DNA of 64,000 nucleotides from Vibrio japonicus (GCF_024582835.1 NZ_CP102097.1:558001-622000); one strand, 5' to 3'. Counted from the stretch's first letter, positions 34,649-44,618 are shown. The notes: generated by a model not told the origin, from the sequence alone. Numbers and translations: made by a program.

Positions 34649-35944
34649 ATGAACAACACTTATCAGAATCACAGCCTAGAGAACTTTTTCTCTACCAACC
34701 TTTCTGCTACAGACGATGCGGTTTTTGCAGGTATCCAAGCTGAATTTTCTCGTCAGAATGAACAAATTGAGCTAATTGCTTCAGAGAACATCGTATCTAA
34801 AGCAGTTATGCAAGCTCAGGGCACTTGCCTTACAAATAAATATGCAGAAGGCTACCCAGGTCGACGTTACTACGGTGGTTGTGAACACGTTGATACCGTA
34901 GAGGCAATCGCGATTGAACGCGCTAAGAAACTTTTTAAGTGTGAATACGCAAACGTTCAACCTCACTCAGGCGCACAAGCAAATGGCGCAGTTAAACTGG
35001 CTCTTCTTCAGCCAGGCGACACGATTCTTGGCATGTCTTTAGACGCTGGTGGTCACCTAACTCACGGTGCGCGCCCTGCTCTATCAGGTAAATGGTTTAA
35101 CGCTGTTCAATATGGTGTTGACCGTGAAACACTAGAAATCAACTACGAAGATGTGCGTGCACTTGCCATTGAGCACAAACCAAAAATGATCATTGCAGGT
35201 GGTAGTGCGATTCCACGTACTATCGACTTCGCTAAATTCCGTGAAATTGCAGACGAAGTGGATGCAATCCTAATGGTTGATATGGCACACATCGCGGGTC
35301 TTATCGCGACTGGTGCTCACCCTAGCCCACTACCACACGCACACGTTGTAACAACAACAACGCACAAAACACTGCGTGGTCCTCGTGGCGGCATGATCCT
35401 GACTAATCACGAAGACATCATCAAAAAGATTAACTCAGCGGTATTCCCTGGCCTTCAAGGTGGCCCACTGATGCACGTTATTGCGGCAAAAGCCGTGGCA
35501 TTTGGTGAAGCTTTGGGGCCTGAATTTAAAACTTATATTGATTCGGTGATCACCAACGCAAAAGTTCTTGCTGAAGTATTGCAAACTCGCGGTTGCGACA
35601 TTGTGACTGGCGGTACTGATACTCACCTGATGCTTGTTGACCTACGCCCTAAAGGTTTGAAAGGCAACAAAGCAGAAGAAGCACTAGAGCGTGCGGGGAT
35701 CACATGTAATAAAAATGGCATCCCATTCGATTCAGAGAAGCCTATGATTACATCGGGTATCCGTTTGGGTACACCAGCTGGCACAAGCCGCGGCTTTGGC
35801 GCAGAAGAATTCAAGCTCATCGGTAATTGGATTGGCGATGTACTGGATGGGTTAGTAGAAAACCCAGAAGGCAACGCAGAAGTAGAACAACGCGTTCGCA
35901 AAGAAGTGAAAGCGCTGTGTAACCGCTTCCCTCTTTACCAATAA
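34649..35944 (+). CDS. glyA: Serine hydroxymethyltransferase (glycine-cleavage-linked)
   Basis: Interconverts serine and glycine with tetrahydrofolate, using PLP. 431 residues; visible are [14 protein letters not shown] (about 37-50), [20 protein letters not shown], and the PLP-lysine strand [16 protein letters not shown]. Its place before gcvH and gcvP links it to the cleavage system: the one-carbon unit made from one glycine can build serine from another. Vibrios usually carry a second, housekeeping glyA elsewhere. ATG at 34649 follows AGGAAGG; an upstream start at 34613 lacks such a site. gcvH follows after 36 bases. Confidence 0.94.
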   Translation: MNNTYQNHSLENFFSTNLSATDDAVFAGIQAEFSRQNEQIELIASENIVSKAVMQAQGTCLTNKYAEGYPGRRYYGGCEHVDTVEAIAIERAKKLFKCEYANVQPHSGAQANGAVKLALLQPGDTILGMSLDAGGHLTHGARPALSGKWFNAVQYGVDRETLEINYEDVRALAIEHKPKMIIAGGSAIPRTIDFAKFREIADEVDAILMVDMAHIAGLIATGAHPSPLPHAHVVTTTTHKTLRGPRGGMILTNHEDIIKKINSAVFPGLQGGPLMHVIAAKAVAFGEALGPEFKTYIDSVITNAKVLAEVLQTRGCDIVTGGTDTHLMLVDLRPKGLKGNKAEEALERAGITCNKNGIPFDSEKPMITSGIRLGTPAGTSRGFGAEEFKLIGNWIGDVLDGLVENPEGNAEVEQRVRKEVKALCNRFPLYQ

Positions 35945-35980
35945 ACAATTTAATCAAAGTTATTTTTTGGAGATTAAGCA

Positions 35981-36361
35981 ATGGACAACACTTTGAAGTT
36001 TGCAGATAGCCACGAATGGGTACGTGACAACGGTGACGGTACAGCAACTATCGGTATTTCTGAGCACGCGCAAGAAATGCTAGGTGACGTAGTATTCGTT
36101 GACCTACCGGAAGTGGAAGCTGAAATCGAAGCAGGCGATAGCTTCTCACTGGTTGAATCAGTAAAAGCAGCTTCAGACATCTACGCACCAATCAGCGGTG
36201 AAATCGTAGAAATCAACGAAGAATTAGAAGATAGCCCTGAGCTAATCAACGAAGAACCATACGAAGGCGGCTGGATTGTTAAAGTGAAGATGTCTGACCC
36301 ATCTGAACTAGACAACCTGAAAGACGCAGAAGAATACCTAAACTCAATTGAAGAAGAGTAA
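35981..36361 (+). CDS. gcvH: Glycine cleavage system H protein
   Basis: Lipoyl carrier that shuttles the aminomethyl group between GcvP, GcvT and the lipoamide dehydrogenase. 126 residues; the lipoylated lysine is K62 in [14 protein letters not shown]. The start [21 protein letters not shown] is typical. A TTTTTTGGAGAT ribosome site stands ahead. It follows glyA closely and ends in its own terminator before gcvP. Confidence 0.95.
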   Translation: MDNTLKFADSHEWVRDNGDGTATIGISEHAQEMLGDVVFVDLPEVEAEIEAGDSFSLVESVKAASDIYAPISGEIVEINEELEDSPELINEEPYEGGWIVKVKMSDPSELDNLKDAEEYLNSIEEE

Positions 36362-36375
36362 TTAGGAAGATTAGG

Positions 36376-36408
36376 AAAGCTGCCCCCGCTCGGAAGGCAG
36401 CTTTTTTT
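36376..36408 (+). terminator. Terminator between gcvH and gcvP
   Basis: AAAGCTGCC/GGCAGCTTT stem, 11-base loop, then a T-run. It separates glyA-gcvH from gcvP, so gcvP needs read-through or its own promoter (TATAAT at 36422-36427). Confidence 0.88.
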
Positions 36409-36412
36409 CAAT

Positions 36413-36464
36413 GTTCGGACGTATAATTAACCTTATCAGTAAGGGTGATTTCCGTTACCCGAAC
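36413..36464 (+). other. Structured gcvP leader
   Basis: Nested inverted repeats: outer GTTCGG (36413-36418) with CCGAAC (36459-36464), inner CCTTA-TCAG-TAAGG (36431-36444), and an alternative GGGT/ACCC pair. They end 20 bases before the gcvP start. It does not show the conserved core of the glycine riboswitch. Confidence 0.4.
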
Positions 36465-36484
36465 GATGGAGTAGGTAAAGGACA

Positions 36485-39349
36485 ATGACTGAATTACTTC
36501 AAAGCCTCAGCACACAAAATGAGTTCGTTGCTCGCCACAACGGACCAAACAAATCTGACCAACAAAAAATGTTGGACGCGATCAACGTAGCAAGCCTAGA
36601 CGCACTTATCGAAGAAACCGTTCCAGCTCAAATTCGCTTAGAGAAGCCTCTGAACATTGCAGAAGCAAAAAGCGAAGCGGATATGCTTGCAGCAATGCGT
36701 GAGTTCGCTAATCAAAACCAAATCAAGCGTACATTCATCGGTCAAGGTTACTACAACACCTTCACACCGAATGTCATTCTACGCAACGTATTTGAAAACC
36801 CAGGTTGGTACACAGCCTACACGCCTTACCAGCCAGAGATCTCTCAAGGTCGTCTGGAAGCGCTTCTAAACTACCAACAAATGGTCATGGACCTAACTGG
36901 TATGGAAATCGCGAACGCTTCTCTACTGGATGAAGCGACTGCAGCAGCAGAAGCGATGACACTGTGTAAGCGCGCAGGTAAGAGTAAAAGTAACGTATTC
37001 TTTGTGGCTGACGACGTTCACCCACAAACACTAGAAGTAGTAAAAACTCGTGCGAAATACATCGGCTTTGACGTACAAGTTGGTTCCCTTGAGTCGCTAC
37101 CAGAACAAGACGTATTCGGCGCACTAGTTCAGTACCCAGGCACAACAGGTGAAGTTCGTGATCTAACGGATATCATCGCTAAAGCACAAGCAAACAAAAC
37201 GCTAGTGACTGTTGCAACTGACCTACTAGCCTCTACTCTGCTAAAACCAGCAGGTGAGATGGGCGCAGATGTGGTCATCGGCTCGGCTCAGCGTTTCGGC
37301 GTACCTATGGGTTACGGCGGTCCACACGCAGCATTCATGGCAACGCGTGATAAGCATAAGCGAACAATGCCAGGCCGCGTTATCGGTGTGTCTATCGACG
37401 TAAAAGGCAACCAAGCACTTCGCATGGCAATGCAAACACGTGAGCAGCACATCCGCCGCGAAAAAGCGACATCAAACATCTGTACGGCGCAAGCACTGCT
37501 AGCGAACATGGCGTCTTTCTACGCGGTATTCCACGGTGCAGAAGGTTTACGCACGATTGCTCGTCGTACTCATCACATGACTGCAATTCTGGCTGCTGGC
37601 CTAACTAAATCTGGCTACGAGCTTGCTCACAACAGCTTCTTCGACACCATCACTATCAACTCTGATAGCAAAACAGAAGAGCTTTACGCGAAAGCACAGG
37701 CTGCAGATATCAACTTGCGTAAGCTAGATGGCAAACTAGGTATCAGCTTCGACGAAACAACAACCACTGACGACATCGACACGCTATTTGCCGTGTTTGG
37801 CGTAACACAAGACGTGAACGCACTATCTTCAGAAATCGCGAGCAACGAATTTGCAGCGATTCCAGAAGCGCTACGCCGCACATCTGAGTTCCTAACTCAC
37901 CCAGTGTTCAACACACACCACAGCGAAACGCAAATGATGCGTTACCTAAAACAGCTTGAGAACAAAGACTTCTCACTGACTCACGGTATGATCCCGCTAG
38001 GCAGCTGTACCATGAAGTTGAACGCAGCAGCAGAAATGATCCCTGTGACTTGGCCTGAATTTGGCTCAATTCACCCGTTCGCTCCATTAGAGCAAGCGGC
38101 AGGTTACGCAGCACTAGCGAAAGACTTGAAACAGAAACTGTGTGAAATCACCGGTTACGACGAGTTCTCTCTACAGCCAAACTCTGGTGCTTCAGGTGAG
38201 TACGCAGGTCTTATCGCGATTCAACGCTACCACGAAAGCCGTGGCGAAGGTCACCGCAACGTATGTTTGATCCCAAGCTCTGCGCACGGTACTAACCCTG
38301 CGACAGCATCAATGGTGTCAATGAAAGTGGTCGTTGTTAAGTGTGATGAAGAAGGCAACATTGACATGAACGATCTTGCTGCGAAAATCGAGAAGCACAA
38401 AGACAACCTTTCAAGCATCATGATCACTTACCCTTCTACGCACGGCGTATACGAAGAGCAAGTGAAAGAAGTATGTGAAATGGTTCATGCTGCTGGCGGT
38501 CAGGTTTACCTAGACGGCGCGAACATGAACGCTCAGGTTGCGTTGACATCTCCAGGCTTTATCGGCTCTGACGTGTCTCACTTAAACCTACACAAAACGT
38601 TCTGTATCCCTCACGGTGGCGGCGGTCCAGGTATGGGTCCTATCGGTGTTAAATCTCACCTAGCGCCTTTCCTACCAGGTCACATTGAGAACGGTGTTGT
38701 AGGTAAAGAGTTTGCGGTTTCTGCAGCGGATATGGGTAGCGCATCTATTCTACCTATCTCTTGGGCTTACATCGCGATGATGGGTGAAGCTGGTCTAAAA
38801 GAAGCGACTAAAGTTGCGATTCTGAACGCGAACTACGTGATGGAGCGTCTACGCCCTCACTACCCTGTTCTTTACCGTGGTACAAATGGCCGCGTTGCGC
38901 ACGAATGTATTATTGATATTCGTCCTCTAAAAGAAGAAACAGGCATCAGTGAAGAAGATATCGCAAAACGCTTGATGGACTACGGTTTCCACGCACCAAC
39001 CATGTCATTCCCAGTAGCAGGCACGCTAATGGTTGAGCCAACCGAATCTGAAGATTTAGAAGAGCTAAACCGTTTCTGTGATGCAATGATCGCAATCCGT
39101 GAAGAGATGGCTAAAGTGAAGAACGGTGAATGGCCACTAGAGAACAACCCTCTGGTTAACGCGCCACACACTCAAGTGGATCTTTACGCTGAAGAGTGGG
39201 AGCGTCCATACTCTCGCGAACTTGGCTGCTTCCCATCGAAAGCAACCAAATCTTGGAAATACTGGCCAACAGTAAACCGTGTAGACAACGTTTACGGCGA
39301 CCGTAACCTAATCTGCACATGCCCAAGCATCGAGAGCTACGAAGACTAA
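36485..39349 (+). CDS. gcvP: Glycine dehydrogenase (decarboxylating), P protein
   Basis: Decarboxylates glycine with PLP and loads the aminomethyl group on GcvH. The 954 residues are the fused single-chain form made of N- and C-terminal halves. The PLP lysine is in [18 protein letters not shown] (about residues 700-717), and the glycine-rich [11 protein letters not shown] and [15 protein letters not shown] are typical. Start ATG with AAAGGA just ahead. Codon use is biased as in glyA and gcvH, pointing to strong expression. Confidence 0.96.
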   Translation: MTELLQSLSTQNEFVARHNGPNKSDQQKMLDAINVASLDALIEETVPAQIRLEKPLNIAEAKSEADMLAAMREFANQNQIKRTFIGQGYYNTFTPNVILRNVFENPGWYTAYTPYQPEISQGRLEALLNYQQMVMDLTGMEIANASLLDEATAAAEAMTLCKRAGKSKSNVFFVADDVHPQTLEVVKTRAKYIGFDVQVGSLESLPEQDVFGALVQYPGTTGEVRDLTDIIAKAQANKTLVTVATDLLASTLLKPAGEMGADVVIGSAQRFGVPMGYGGPHAAFMATRDKHKRTMPGRVIGVSIDVKGNQALRMAMQTREQHIRREKATSNICTAQALLANMASFYAVFHGAEGLRTIARRTHHMTAILAAGLTKSGYELAHNSFFDTITINSDSKTEELYAKAQAADINLRKLDGKLGISFDETTTTDDIDTLFAVFGVTQDVNALSSEIASNEFAAIPEALRRTSEFLTHPVFNTHHSETQMMRYLKQLENKDFSLTHGMIPLGSCTMKLNAAAEMIPVTWPEFGSIHPFAPLEQAAGYAALAKDLKQKLCEITGYDEFSLQPNSGASGEYAGLIAIQRYHESRGEGHRNVCLIPSSAHGTNPATASMVSMKVVVVKCDEEGNIDMNDLAAKIEKHKDNLSSIMITYPSTHGVYEEQVKEVCEMVHAAGGQVYLDGANMNAQVALTSPGFIGSDVSHLNLHKTFCIPHGGGGPGMGPIGVKSHLAPFLPGHIENGVVGKEFAVSAADMGSASILPISWAYIAMMGEAGLKEATKVAILNANYVMERLRPHYPVLYRGTNGRVAHECIIDIRPLKEETGISEEDIAKRLMDYGFHAPTMSFPVAGTLMVEPTESEDLEELNRFCDAMIAIREEMAKVKNGEWPLENNPLVNAPHTQVDLYAEEWERPYSRELGCFPSKATKSWKYWPTVNRVDNVYGDRNLICTCPSIESYED

Positions 39350-39376
39350 TTTCTTATTAGTCTCATAAACTAACGT

Positions 39377-39410
39377 AAAGGCGAACCAAGTAGTTCGCCT
39401 TTTTGTTTTT
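39377..39410 (+). terminator. Terminator of gcvP
   Basis: AAAGGCGAAC/GTTCGCCTTT stem with a 6-base loop followed by TTTGTTTTT. After it, 39411-39640 shows no gene. Confidence 0.9.
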
Positions 39411-39658
39411 AGCAATATGCTTGTGTTAGAACCTGAGCTACGTAGTGACTTGGATATGCCCAACAAACAATTCAGAGCAAGCACTTAATTATCTTTCGAC
39501 CTATGTGCATTTACTCTACTAAAAGTTATTCGATAGAGCGCAGGGCAACGTGACTCACACCGTCACTATGAGCGTTTAACTAGTCAAAGTGATATCTTGA
39601 GTGGTGAGCTCAGGGGATAACTAATCTAGGAGTAGCAACATTAAGTACTGTATTTTTT

Positions 39659-39796
39659 GTGCCAACTGCTTTAACACTTGGTATTTTCGCTGTTAGTGCG
39701 TTTATTGTTGGAAATGAAATATCTAAACTAGATGACCGATATAAATTCACTGAACCGATGAAGAAACAAGTAGAGAAAACTATTGATGACTTATAA
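39659..39796 (+). CDS. Small membrane protein with uncertain start
   Basis: The frame is open from 39608 to TAA at 39794. It codes one hydrophobic segment (FFVPTALTLGIFAVSAFIVG) and a charged tail ending VEKTIDDL. No ATG exists; GGAG at 39629-39632 points to codon 39641, which is TTA, one base from a TTG start. GTG at 39659 is the next legal start but lacks a ribosome site. The end overlaps the next gene by 11 bases, so they were a coupled pair. It may be real with a rare start or decaying. Confidence 0.4.
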   Translation: MPTALTLGIFAVSAFIVGNEISKLDDRYKFTEPMKKQVEKTIDDL

Positions 39797-40256
39797 TGAA
39801 AAATTTAACCGAAAGTTAAAAAGAAACCGTTGGCTAAAAGTAATAATTAGTTGGCCTCTTATGATTTTTATGGTTTGGTTAAGTTACAGCTCAATTAATG
39901 AGTTAGTGAGCATTAACAACTCAATCGGGACAATTCCTAAAGCAAAAATAGCGAGTTTAGTGAACAATGTAGCTTCTTTTGTTGGCCTGCTAATATTTGG
40001 TTTTATAGCGATCATTCCCATAGCCATGCTTCACCCCTCAACAGAGCCGTTACTAAAAGTACCATTTTTGACAAAAACAGGGCTATATACTGTAGCGATA
40101 ATCGTGTTAAGTTGTATTGCCTCTGCCATATGGTTAGACAACGATACTAGGGAAAAAATAAAGCAATATAACTATATCGAATGCGCCTCTGAACGAGAAC
40201 TTACATTGAAATCCTCAAGTCGAACGTATGTTTTAGACCCTAGCTTGTGTGATTAA
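39786..40256 (+). CDS. Membrane protein of unknown function
   Basis: 156 residues: basic N-terminus, three hydrophobic segments (about 17-34, 60-82 and 95-113), then a C-terminal tail with two cysteines (YIECASERELTLKSSSRTYVLDPSLCD). The tail resembles DUF1240-type proteins of enterobacteria, but I am not sure of the family. AT-rich and unlike its neighbours in codon use, which suggests acquired DNA. It overlaps the small membrane protein frame upstream. Confidence 0.6.
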   Translation: MTYNEKFNRKLKRNRWLKVIISWPLMIFMVWLSYSSINELVSINNSIGTIPKAKIASLVNNVASFVGLLIFGFIAIIPIAMLHPSTEPLLKVPFLTKTGLYTVAIIVLSCIASAIWLDNDTREKIKQYNYIECASERELTLKSSSRTYVLDPSLCD

Positions 40257-40288
40257 ATTAGCTTTTAATCTCTTGGCACACACCATCC

Positions 40289-40319
40289 AGCTAGCGTAAG
40301 TATGCATCATGCGCTAGCT
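40289..40319 (+). terminator. Possible terminator after the membrane protein pair
   Basis: AGCTAGCG and CGCTAGCT form an 8-base-pair stem with a 15-base loop, followed by TTC. The T-run is short. The rest of 40257-40498 holds no gene. Confidence 0.45.
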
Positions 40320-40498
40320 TTCAATAACTCGGTTTGCAATACTTAAAGTTATTCATGATTCGCTGATATATCACCTTGCGTAAATGACTTTTATGCATTT
40401 TGTTTATTCATCGAACAATCGAATCAGCTACGTGCAATCGCTCCAAGTCAGATGGTAAACTGCTCCTCTATTTTCATTTAGTGTTTAAAGGTAAAGCG

Positions 40499-40750
40499 AT
40501 GAACCCAATTATTGCAATGTTGAAAGAGAACAACATCAGCGACCAGCAGATCAGCGAACTTTTTGAAGTACTGACTCAGAACCCTCTTGCTGCCATGATG
40601 ACAATCAGCCAATTGGGTCTGCCGCAAGACAAACTGCAATTGCTCATGGGTCAAGTGATGCAAAACCCAGCTTTGATTAAAGAAGCGGTTGAAGAGCTAG
40701 GTCTTGATTTCTCGAAAGTTGAAGCCGCGAAAGCACAGCTGCAAAAATAG
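40499..40750 (+). CDS. DUF2999-type small protein
   Basis: 83 residues, helical, soluble: MNPIIAMLKENNISDQQISELF, then repeated QNPLA / QNPAL helices (TQNPLAAMMTISQLGLP, MQNPALIKEAVEELGLD). Vibrios carry this family widely; the function is unknown. ATG at 40499 has AAAGG ahead; the frame extends upstream to 40400 without support. It stands alone and is followed by a strong terminator. Confidence 0.7.
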   Translation: MNPIIAMLKENNISDQQISELFEVLTQNPLAAMMTISQLGLPQDKLQLLMGQVMQNPALIKEAVEELGLDFSKVEAAKAQLQK

Positions 40751-40789
40751 TCGTTTCTGACTTCTAGCATAGATTCAATGCACAACTTC

Positions 40790-40835
40790 AAAGGTCGTTA
40801 AGAGGCATGCAATACGCCGTTTAACGACCTTTCTT
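40790..40835 (+). terminator. Terminator of the DUF2999 gene
   Basis: A perfect 12-base-pair stem (AAAGGTCGTTAA/TTAACGACCTTT) with a 19-base loop. 40836-41110 has no gene. Confidence 0.8.
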
Positions 40836-41110
40836 ACTTCTGGCTTTCATTAAATACCACTCGCTGAATTTTAACCCTTTCGCTAAGTGTGCACGTTACG
40901 CACCTTTCTACTACGATCAAAACTCAGGCTGTTCTTTGTAAGCAGTAGGAGCAGATTTGTTAAACACTATTACAGCAATCACAGTCATTCTCGTATCATG
41001 ACTTTAGGTAAGCATGAGCCGATGATGACTATGATTGGTGTAAATAGCTACGCTAAGTAACACGTTGACTATGGTCGCTCTGAACACTGATTTTGCTTTG
41101 CTGAATGTTT

Positions 41111-41131
41111 ACGCGTTCATAGTGAACACGT
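41111..41131. promoter_or_regulatory. 21-base dyad over the ribosome site of the BBE-like gene
   Basis: The half-sites ACG.GTTCA and TGAAC.CGT face each other around TAG, with eight of nine pairs matching. The dyad ends 13 bases before the ATG at 41144. Its size and position fit an operator of a TetR-, MarR- or GntR-type repressor. No regulator gene is adjacent. Confidence 0.45.
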
Positions 41132-41143
41132 GAGGCAACTCGT

Positions 41144-42529
41144 ATGAAAAACTTAGAAAAATCCAAAATCGATGGCTTCAAAAACCAGTTTAGCGGTGAA
41201 GTCATTTTGCCTACCGACCCATCCTATAACGAAGTTCGACAAATTTGGAACGCGATGATCGACCGTAAACCCGGCATGATTGCTCGCTGTACTTCCGCCG
41301 ATGATGTCGTAACCGCAGTTAATTTCGCTCGTGATAATGGACTTCTCGTATCTGTTCGCGGAGGTGGACACAATATCGCGGGCAATGCGATGTGTGATGA
41401 TGGCATTGTCATTGACCTTTCACTCTTAAAACAGGTTCACGTCAATACAGAGACAAAACGAGCCACTGTCCAACCAGGCTGTACATTGGCAGATGTCGAT
41501 GCCGAAACGCAGAAGCATGCCTTAGCGTTTCCTGTCGGTATAAATTCCACCACTGGGTTACCGGGTCTCACTCTTGGTGGTGGATTTGGCTGGTTGAGTC
41601 GGAAATATGGTATGACGATTGATAGCCTACTGTCTGCCAACGTCGTGACAGCAGATGGACGTCAACTGCGCGCCAGCGAAACAGAGAACCCTGATCTTTT
41701 CTGGGGGCTACGTGGCGGTGGTGGTAACTTTGGTATTGTCACTCAGTTCGAATTCCAACTTCATCCAGTTGGGCCTGATGTGCTAAGTGGGCTCATTGTA
41801 TTTCCATTTGATCAAGCAAAATCCATTCTCACACAGTTTGCCAGTTTCACTGAAAGTGCCCCTGAAGAGTTAAGTGTGTGGATGGTCTCTCGACAAGCTC
41901 CTCCATTGCCGTTTCTGCCTGAAGAGGTGCATGGTAAGGAAGTAGTGGTTCTAGCGATTTGCTATGTAGGAGACCCAGCCGAAGGTGAAAAACTCATTGA
42001 GCCTTTGAGATCATTTGGTACGGCCCATGGTGAACACATTGGCGTTCAACCATTTGTTGCTTGGCAGCAAGCCTTTGATCCTCTCCTCACGCCGGGAGCG
42101 CGCAATTACTGGAAGTCACACAACTTCACGCACCTCAGTGAAGACGTGATCGATGCGACGATTGAATACGCAGGCCAACTACCTTCACCACAGTGTGAGA
42201 TCTTTATTGCCTCACTTGGTGGAGCTACGAGCCGACCTGCACCAGAATCAATGGCGTACTCTAGCCGAGATGCCAATTACGTTCTGAATGTACATGGAAG
42301 ATGGGATTCAGAAGATGAAGACGAACGTTGCATTACTTGGGCGCGTGAGTTCTTTGCCAAAACTAAGCCGTTTGCCAGTGGTGGTGCGTATATTAACTTC
42401 TTAACCAACGATGAAGCTGACCGCACAGAGTCAGCCTTCGGCGCAAGCTATACACGGTTACAAGAGATTAAGAAAAAATTCGACCCAAACAATCTGTTCC
42501 GGATGAATCAGAACATCAAACCACTTTGA
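41144..42529 (+). CDS. FAD-linked oxidase of the berberine-bridge-enzyme family
   Basis: 461 residues: FAD-binding PCMH domain (about 40-210) with VRGGGHNIAG, where H76 is the usual covalent FAD attachment site, and GLTLGGGFGW; substrate domain in the middle; BBE C-terminal segment FDPNNLFRMNQNI. The second attachment cysteine of bicovalent members is not seen (the segment reads FPVGINSTTGLPG), so the flavin is probably linked once. Such enzymes oxidise sugars, alcohols or secondary metabolites; the substrate is unknown. It has no signal peptide. A dyad lies over its ribosome site. Confidence 0.88.
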   Translation: MKNLEKSKIDGFKNQFSGEVILPTDPSYNEVRQIWNAMIDRKPGMIARCTSADDVVTAVNFARDNGLLVSVRGGGHNIAGNAMCDDGIVIDLSLLKQVHVNTETKRATVQPGCTLADVDAETQKHALAFPVGINSTTGLPGLTLGGGFGWLSRKYGMTIDSLLSANVVTADGRQLRASETENPDLFWGLRGGGGNFGIVTQFEFQLHPVGPDVLSGLIVFPFDQAKSILTQFASFTESAPEELSVWMVSRQAPPLPFLPEEVHGKEVVVLAICYVGDPAEGEKLIEPLRSFGTAHGEHIGVQPFVAWQQAFDPLLTPGARNYWKSHNFTHLSEDVIDATIEYAGQLPSPQCEIFIASLGGATSRPAPESMAYSSRDANYVLNVHGRWDSEDEDERCITWAREFFAKTKPFASGGAYINFLTNDEADRTESAFGASYTRLQEIKKKFDPNNLFRMNQNIKPL

Positions 42530-42550
42530 TCGGCTCCTATGGTTCAAATA

Positions 42551-42586
42551 AAAACGGCTCCAAGGTTACGCCTTGGAGCCGTTTTA
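42551..42586. terminator. Bidirectional terminator
   Basis: A 15-base-pair perfect stem (AAAACGGCTCCAAGG arm) with loop TTACG between two convergent genes. Confidence 0.93.
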
Positions 42587-42602
42587 TTGCCGAATTCTCG
42601 CG

Positions 42603-44618
42603 TTAATACTTTAACGACTCGATGAGGTAGTCCAACGTTGAAGGCGTTTTCTCAGCCGTATCCGTTGCTTCGTATTGCGGGTTGTAAATCGGTTGTTTCA
42701 ACCAACCACGCTCCACCAGCTCATCCAGCAAATCGTGATAGCGGAAGCTACATTTTCCAAGGTACAAGCTGTCTAACTTACGACTTTTCTCAGTGTGTAG
42801 TGCCTTTAAGAAGCCTTTGAGATACAGGTGATCTTTGGTAAAACCGCCACCGCGATACACACGTGTCGTCAGTGAGAACGCCGTTTCTTTCTCTAGCCCC
42901 AGCTCATCCATCAGGTAGCTGTAGGTCATGTAGAATTTTTGCTCTTTGAGCATCGAATCGACCGCCAGCACTCGGATCGCAAGCGTATTTAAGCGCTCGT
43001 GCGACAAATGCCCTGACTTGTACTCCGCCAGAATCGCCAAGCCTTCTTGGGTTAAGGTGGAACCCGGCAAGCCCATTCTGAAGATGTTGAGCGGCTGGCA
43101 ACGCGCGTTGTAGTTTGTCGCCATGTGCACACCGAGTTCATGCTCAACCAAGCGTTTAACTTCGGTATCGGTGAAATTCGCCTTCGCGTTCACAAACAGG
43201 GTCGGCGGGTTTGCAGACACCATCGCGCGCGCGGCCAGTGAATTCGACACCGTTACCTTACACTTCATCCCCATTTGTTGGGATGCTGCAAGCATACGCT
43301 CGCTGGCTTGGGTCGCACTTAGCTGTTCGTTGAACTCTTCTGGCAACACACGGGCGTAAAGCAAAAACTTGGCGTTATCGATGTCAGTCGTATCTGGTCT
43401 ACCGTGATAGCGAAGCGCGTTGTATAAAAACGCCTCACTGCCCACCGAGGTCAGCAAGTCCATTTTGTCGTTCAGCTTCTGCACCATGTCGCCATACAGG
43501 TGGCGCATATCCGGATCGGAGATGTTCTCGATCGGCAGGCGATACAGCTTTTGCTTGAACTCATTCACGTGGATCGGCAACTGACGGTAACGATAGTTCG
43601 GTTTATAACGGCTAGGCGCCGCCTGAAAACGCTTGAACTCCGCATTGAGGTTGCTTGGGTTGACGTACTTCAGCGTTTCAACCTTACTCGCCAGCTGATA
43701 AAGCTGTTTATCGACCGAAAGGAGATTCGGCTCGATGTTCGAGCTCAGCATGTCCGATTTCACTACGCGGCGCTTTTTGCTGTGTTTACGTTGCAAGAAC
43801 GCGCTGGTCTGACTGAATGCTTCTTTCAGACCGGACTGCAAGGCTTCCAGTACCAACGGGAATAGCGTGCCAGACTCTTCCTCCATGAACACCTTTTTCA
43901 CCTCAGTCGGCAGTACTAAGGTACGGTCAAAGTGTGCATTGGTATGAGAGATCAGATACCCGCGACCTTCAAACACCGAGTCAATCTCCGCCGTGGTGGT
44001 AATGTTTGGCAGCTCCATCTTACCCAGCTCGCTACAAAAACGGTGCACACTGGTGCCCCAGCGTTCCATATCGATCTGCGACGAGCCGATGTTAAACACG
44101 GGCGCATCACTCTTTTGGCGCTTGTAGTTGTATGAGTGCATGTCGAACACCACCACGTTGTCGTGCATGGATTCGAGCTTAGCAATGATGGCTTCGTACA
44201 CAGTATAAAAGGCCATGTGCTTACGATGGCTTTCAGCGCGGTGTCGAGTGCTGAGTGGCTTTTTCCACACCAAGCGGCTCCACGCAGACTTGTAGTAAGT
44301 ACTCAGGGTCAACGCGCGGTTAAGGTCGTATTCAAAGCGTGAGTCCAGACCAACCATGGTGATAGGCTGGGAGGCGATCATATCGTCTGTAAACGGGTCT
44401 TCTTCGAAGAAGCGTTCACTCTCGTCCAATACGCAGCGATGGATTAGCTCGTCTCTCAGGCGCGAACCGGCGTGAATCGCGGTGCAGACCACAGGCAAGT
44501 ATTCTTCTATTTTGACAAAGCAGCCCGCGTCGACCAACTCACCCGCAAAAGGTTGCCCTCGCTGGATCAGCGAGAGCATTTCAGCCAATGTGTATTGTTT
44601 ATGGTTCAATGTGTGCAT
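42603..44618 (-). CDS. N-formylglutamate-amidohydrolase-like / QEGLA (DUF1704) metallopeptidase fusion
   Basis: 671 residues in two parts. The N-terminal part (about 30-270) resembles N-formylglutamate amidohydrolases: TAIHAGSRLRDEL, DSRFEYDLNRAL, VVFDMHSYNYKR. The C-terminal part (about 310-655) is the QEGLA/DUF1704 family: HELGVH (H493, E494, H498, an HExxxH metal site) and TQEGLAILAEY (Q524-A528). The same domain in animals (MATCAP) is a tubulin carboxypeptidase that removes a C-terminal tyrosine; family members in bacteria are uncharacterised. ATG at 44618 is chosen over 44690, which would overlap the ATP-grasp gene by 92 bases; 20 bases still overlap. It is the last gene of a three-gene operon. 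Confidence 0.8.
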   Translation of the reverse strand: MHTLNHKQYTLAEMLSLIQRGQPFAGELVDAGCFVKIEEYLPVVCTAIHAGSRLRDELIHRCVLDESERFFEEDPFTDDMIASQPITMVGLDSRFEYDLNRALTLSTYYKSAWSRLVWKKPLSTRHRAESHRKHMAFYTVYEAIIAKLESMHDNVVVFDMHSYNYKRQKSDAPVFNIGSSQIDMERWGTSVHRFCSELGKMELPNITTTAEIDSVFEGRGYLISHTNAHFDRTLVLPTEVKKVFMEEESGTLFPLVLEALQSGLKEAFSQTSAFLQRKHSKKRRVVKSDMLSSNIEPNLLSVDKQLYQLASKVETLKYVNPSNLNAEFKRFQAAPSRYKPNYRYRQLPIHVNEFKQKLYRLPIENISDPDMRHLYGDMVQKLNDKMDLLTSVGSEAFLYNALRYHGRPDTTDIDNAKFLLYARVLPEEFNEQLSATQASERMLAASQQMGMKCKVTVSNSLAARAMVSANPPTLFVNAKANFTDTEVKRLVEHELGVHMATNYNARCQPLNIFRMGLPGSTLTQEGLAILAEYKSGHLSHERLNTLAIRVLAVDSMLKEQKFYMTYSYLMDELGLEKETAFSLTTRVYRGGGFTKDHLYLKGFLKALHTEKSRKLDSLYLGKCSFRYHDLLDELVERGWLKQPIYNPQYEATDTAEKTPSTLDYLIESLKY

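Noticed and set aside
32275..36484. Glycine riboswitch for the gcv genes
   Set aside because: I looked before gcvT, glyA and gcvP for the conserved tandem aptamer core and did not find it; a covariance-model search would settle it.
37241..37586. Overlapping minus-strand frames inside gcvP
   Set aside because: They depend on the strong codon bias of gcvP and have no start signals.
43123..44342. Several plus-strand frames opposite the QEGLA gene
   Set aside because: They are shadows of a GC-richer coding region; none has a ribosome site or known domain.
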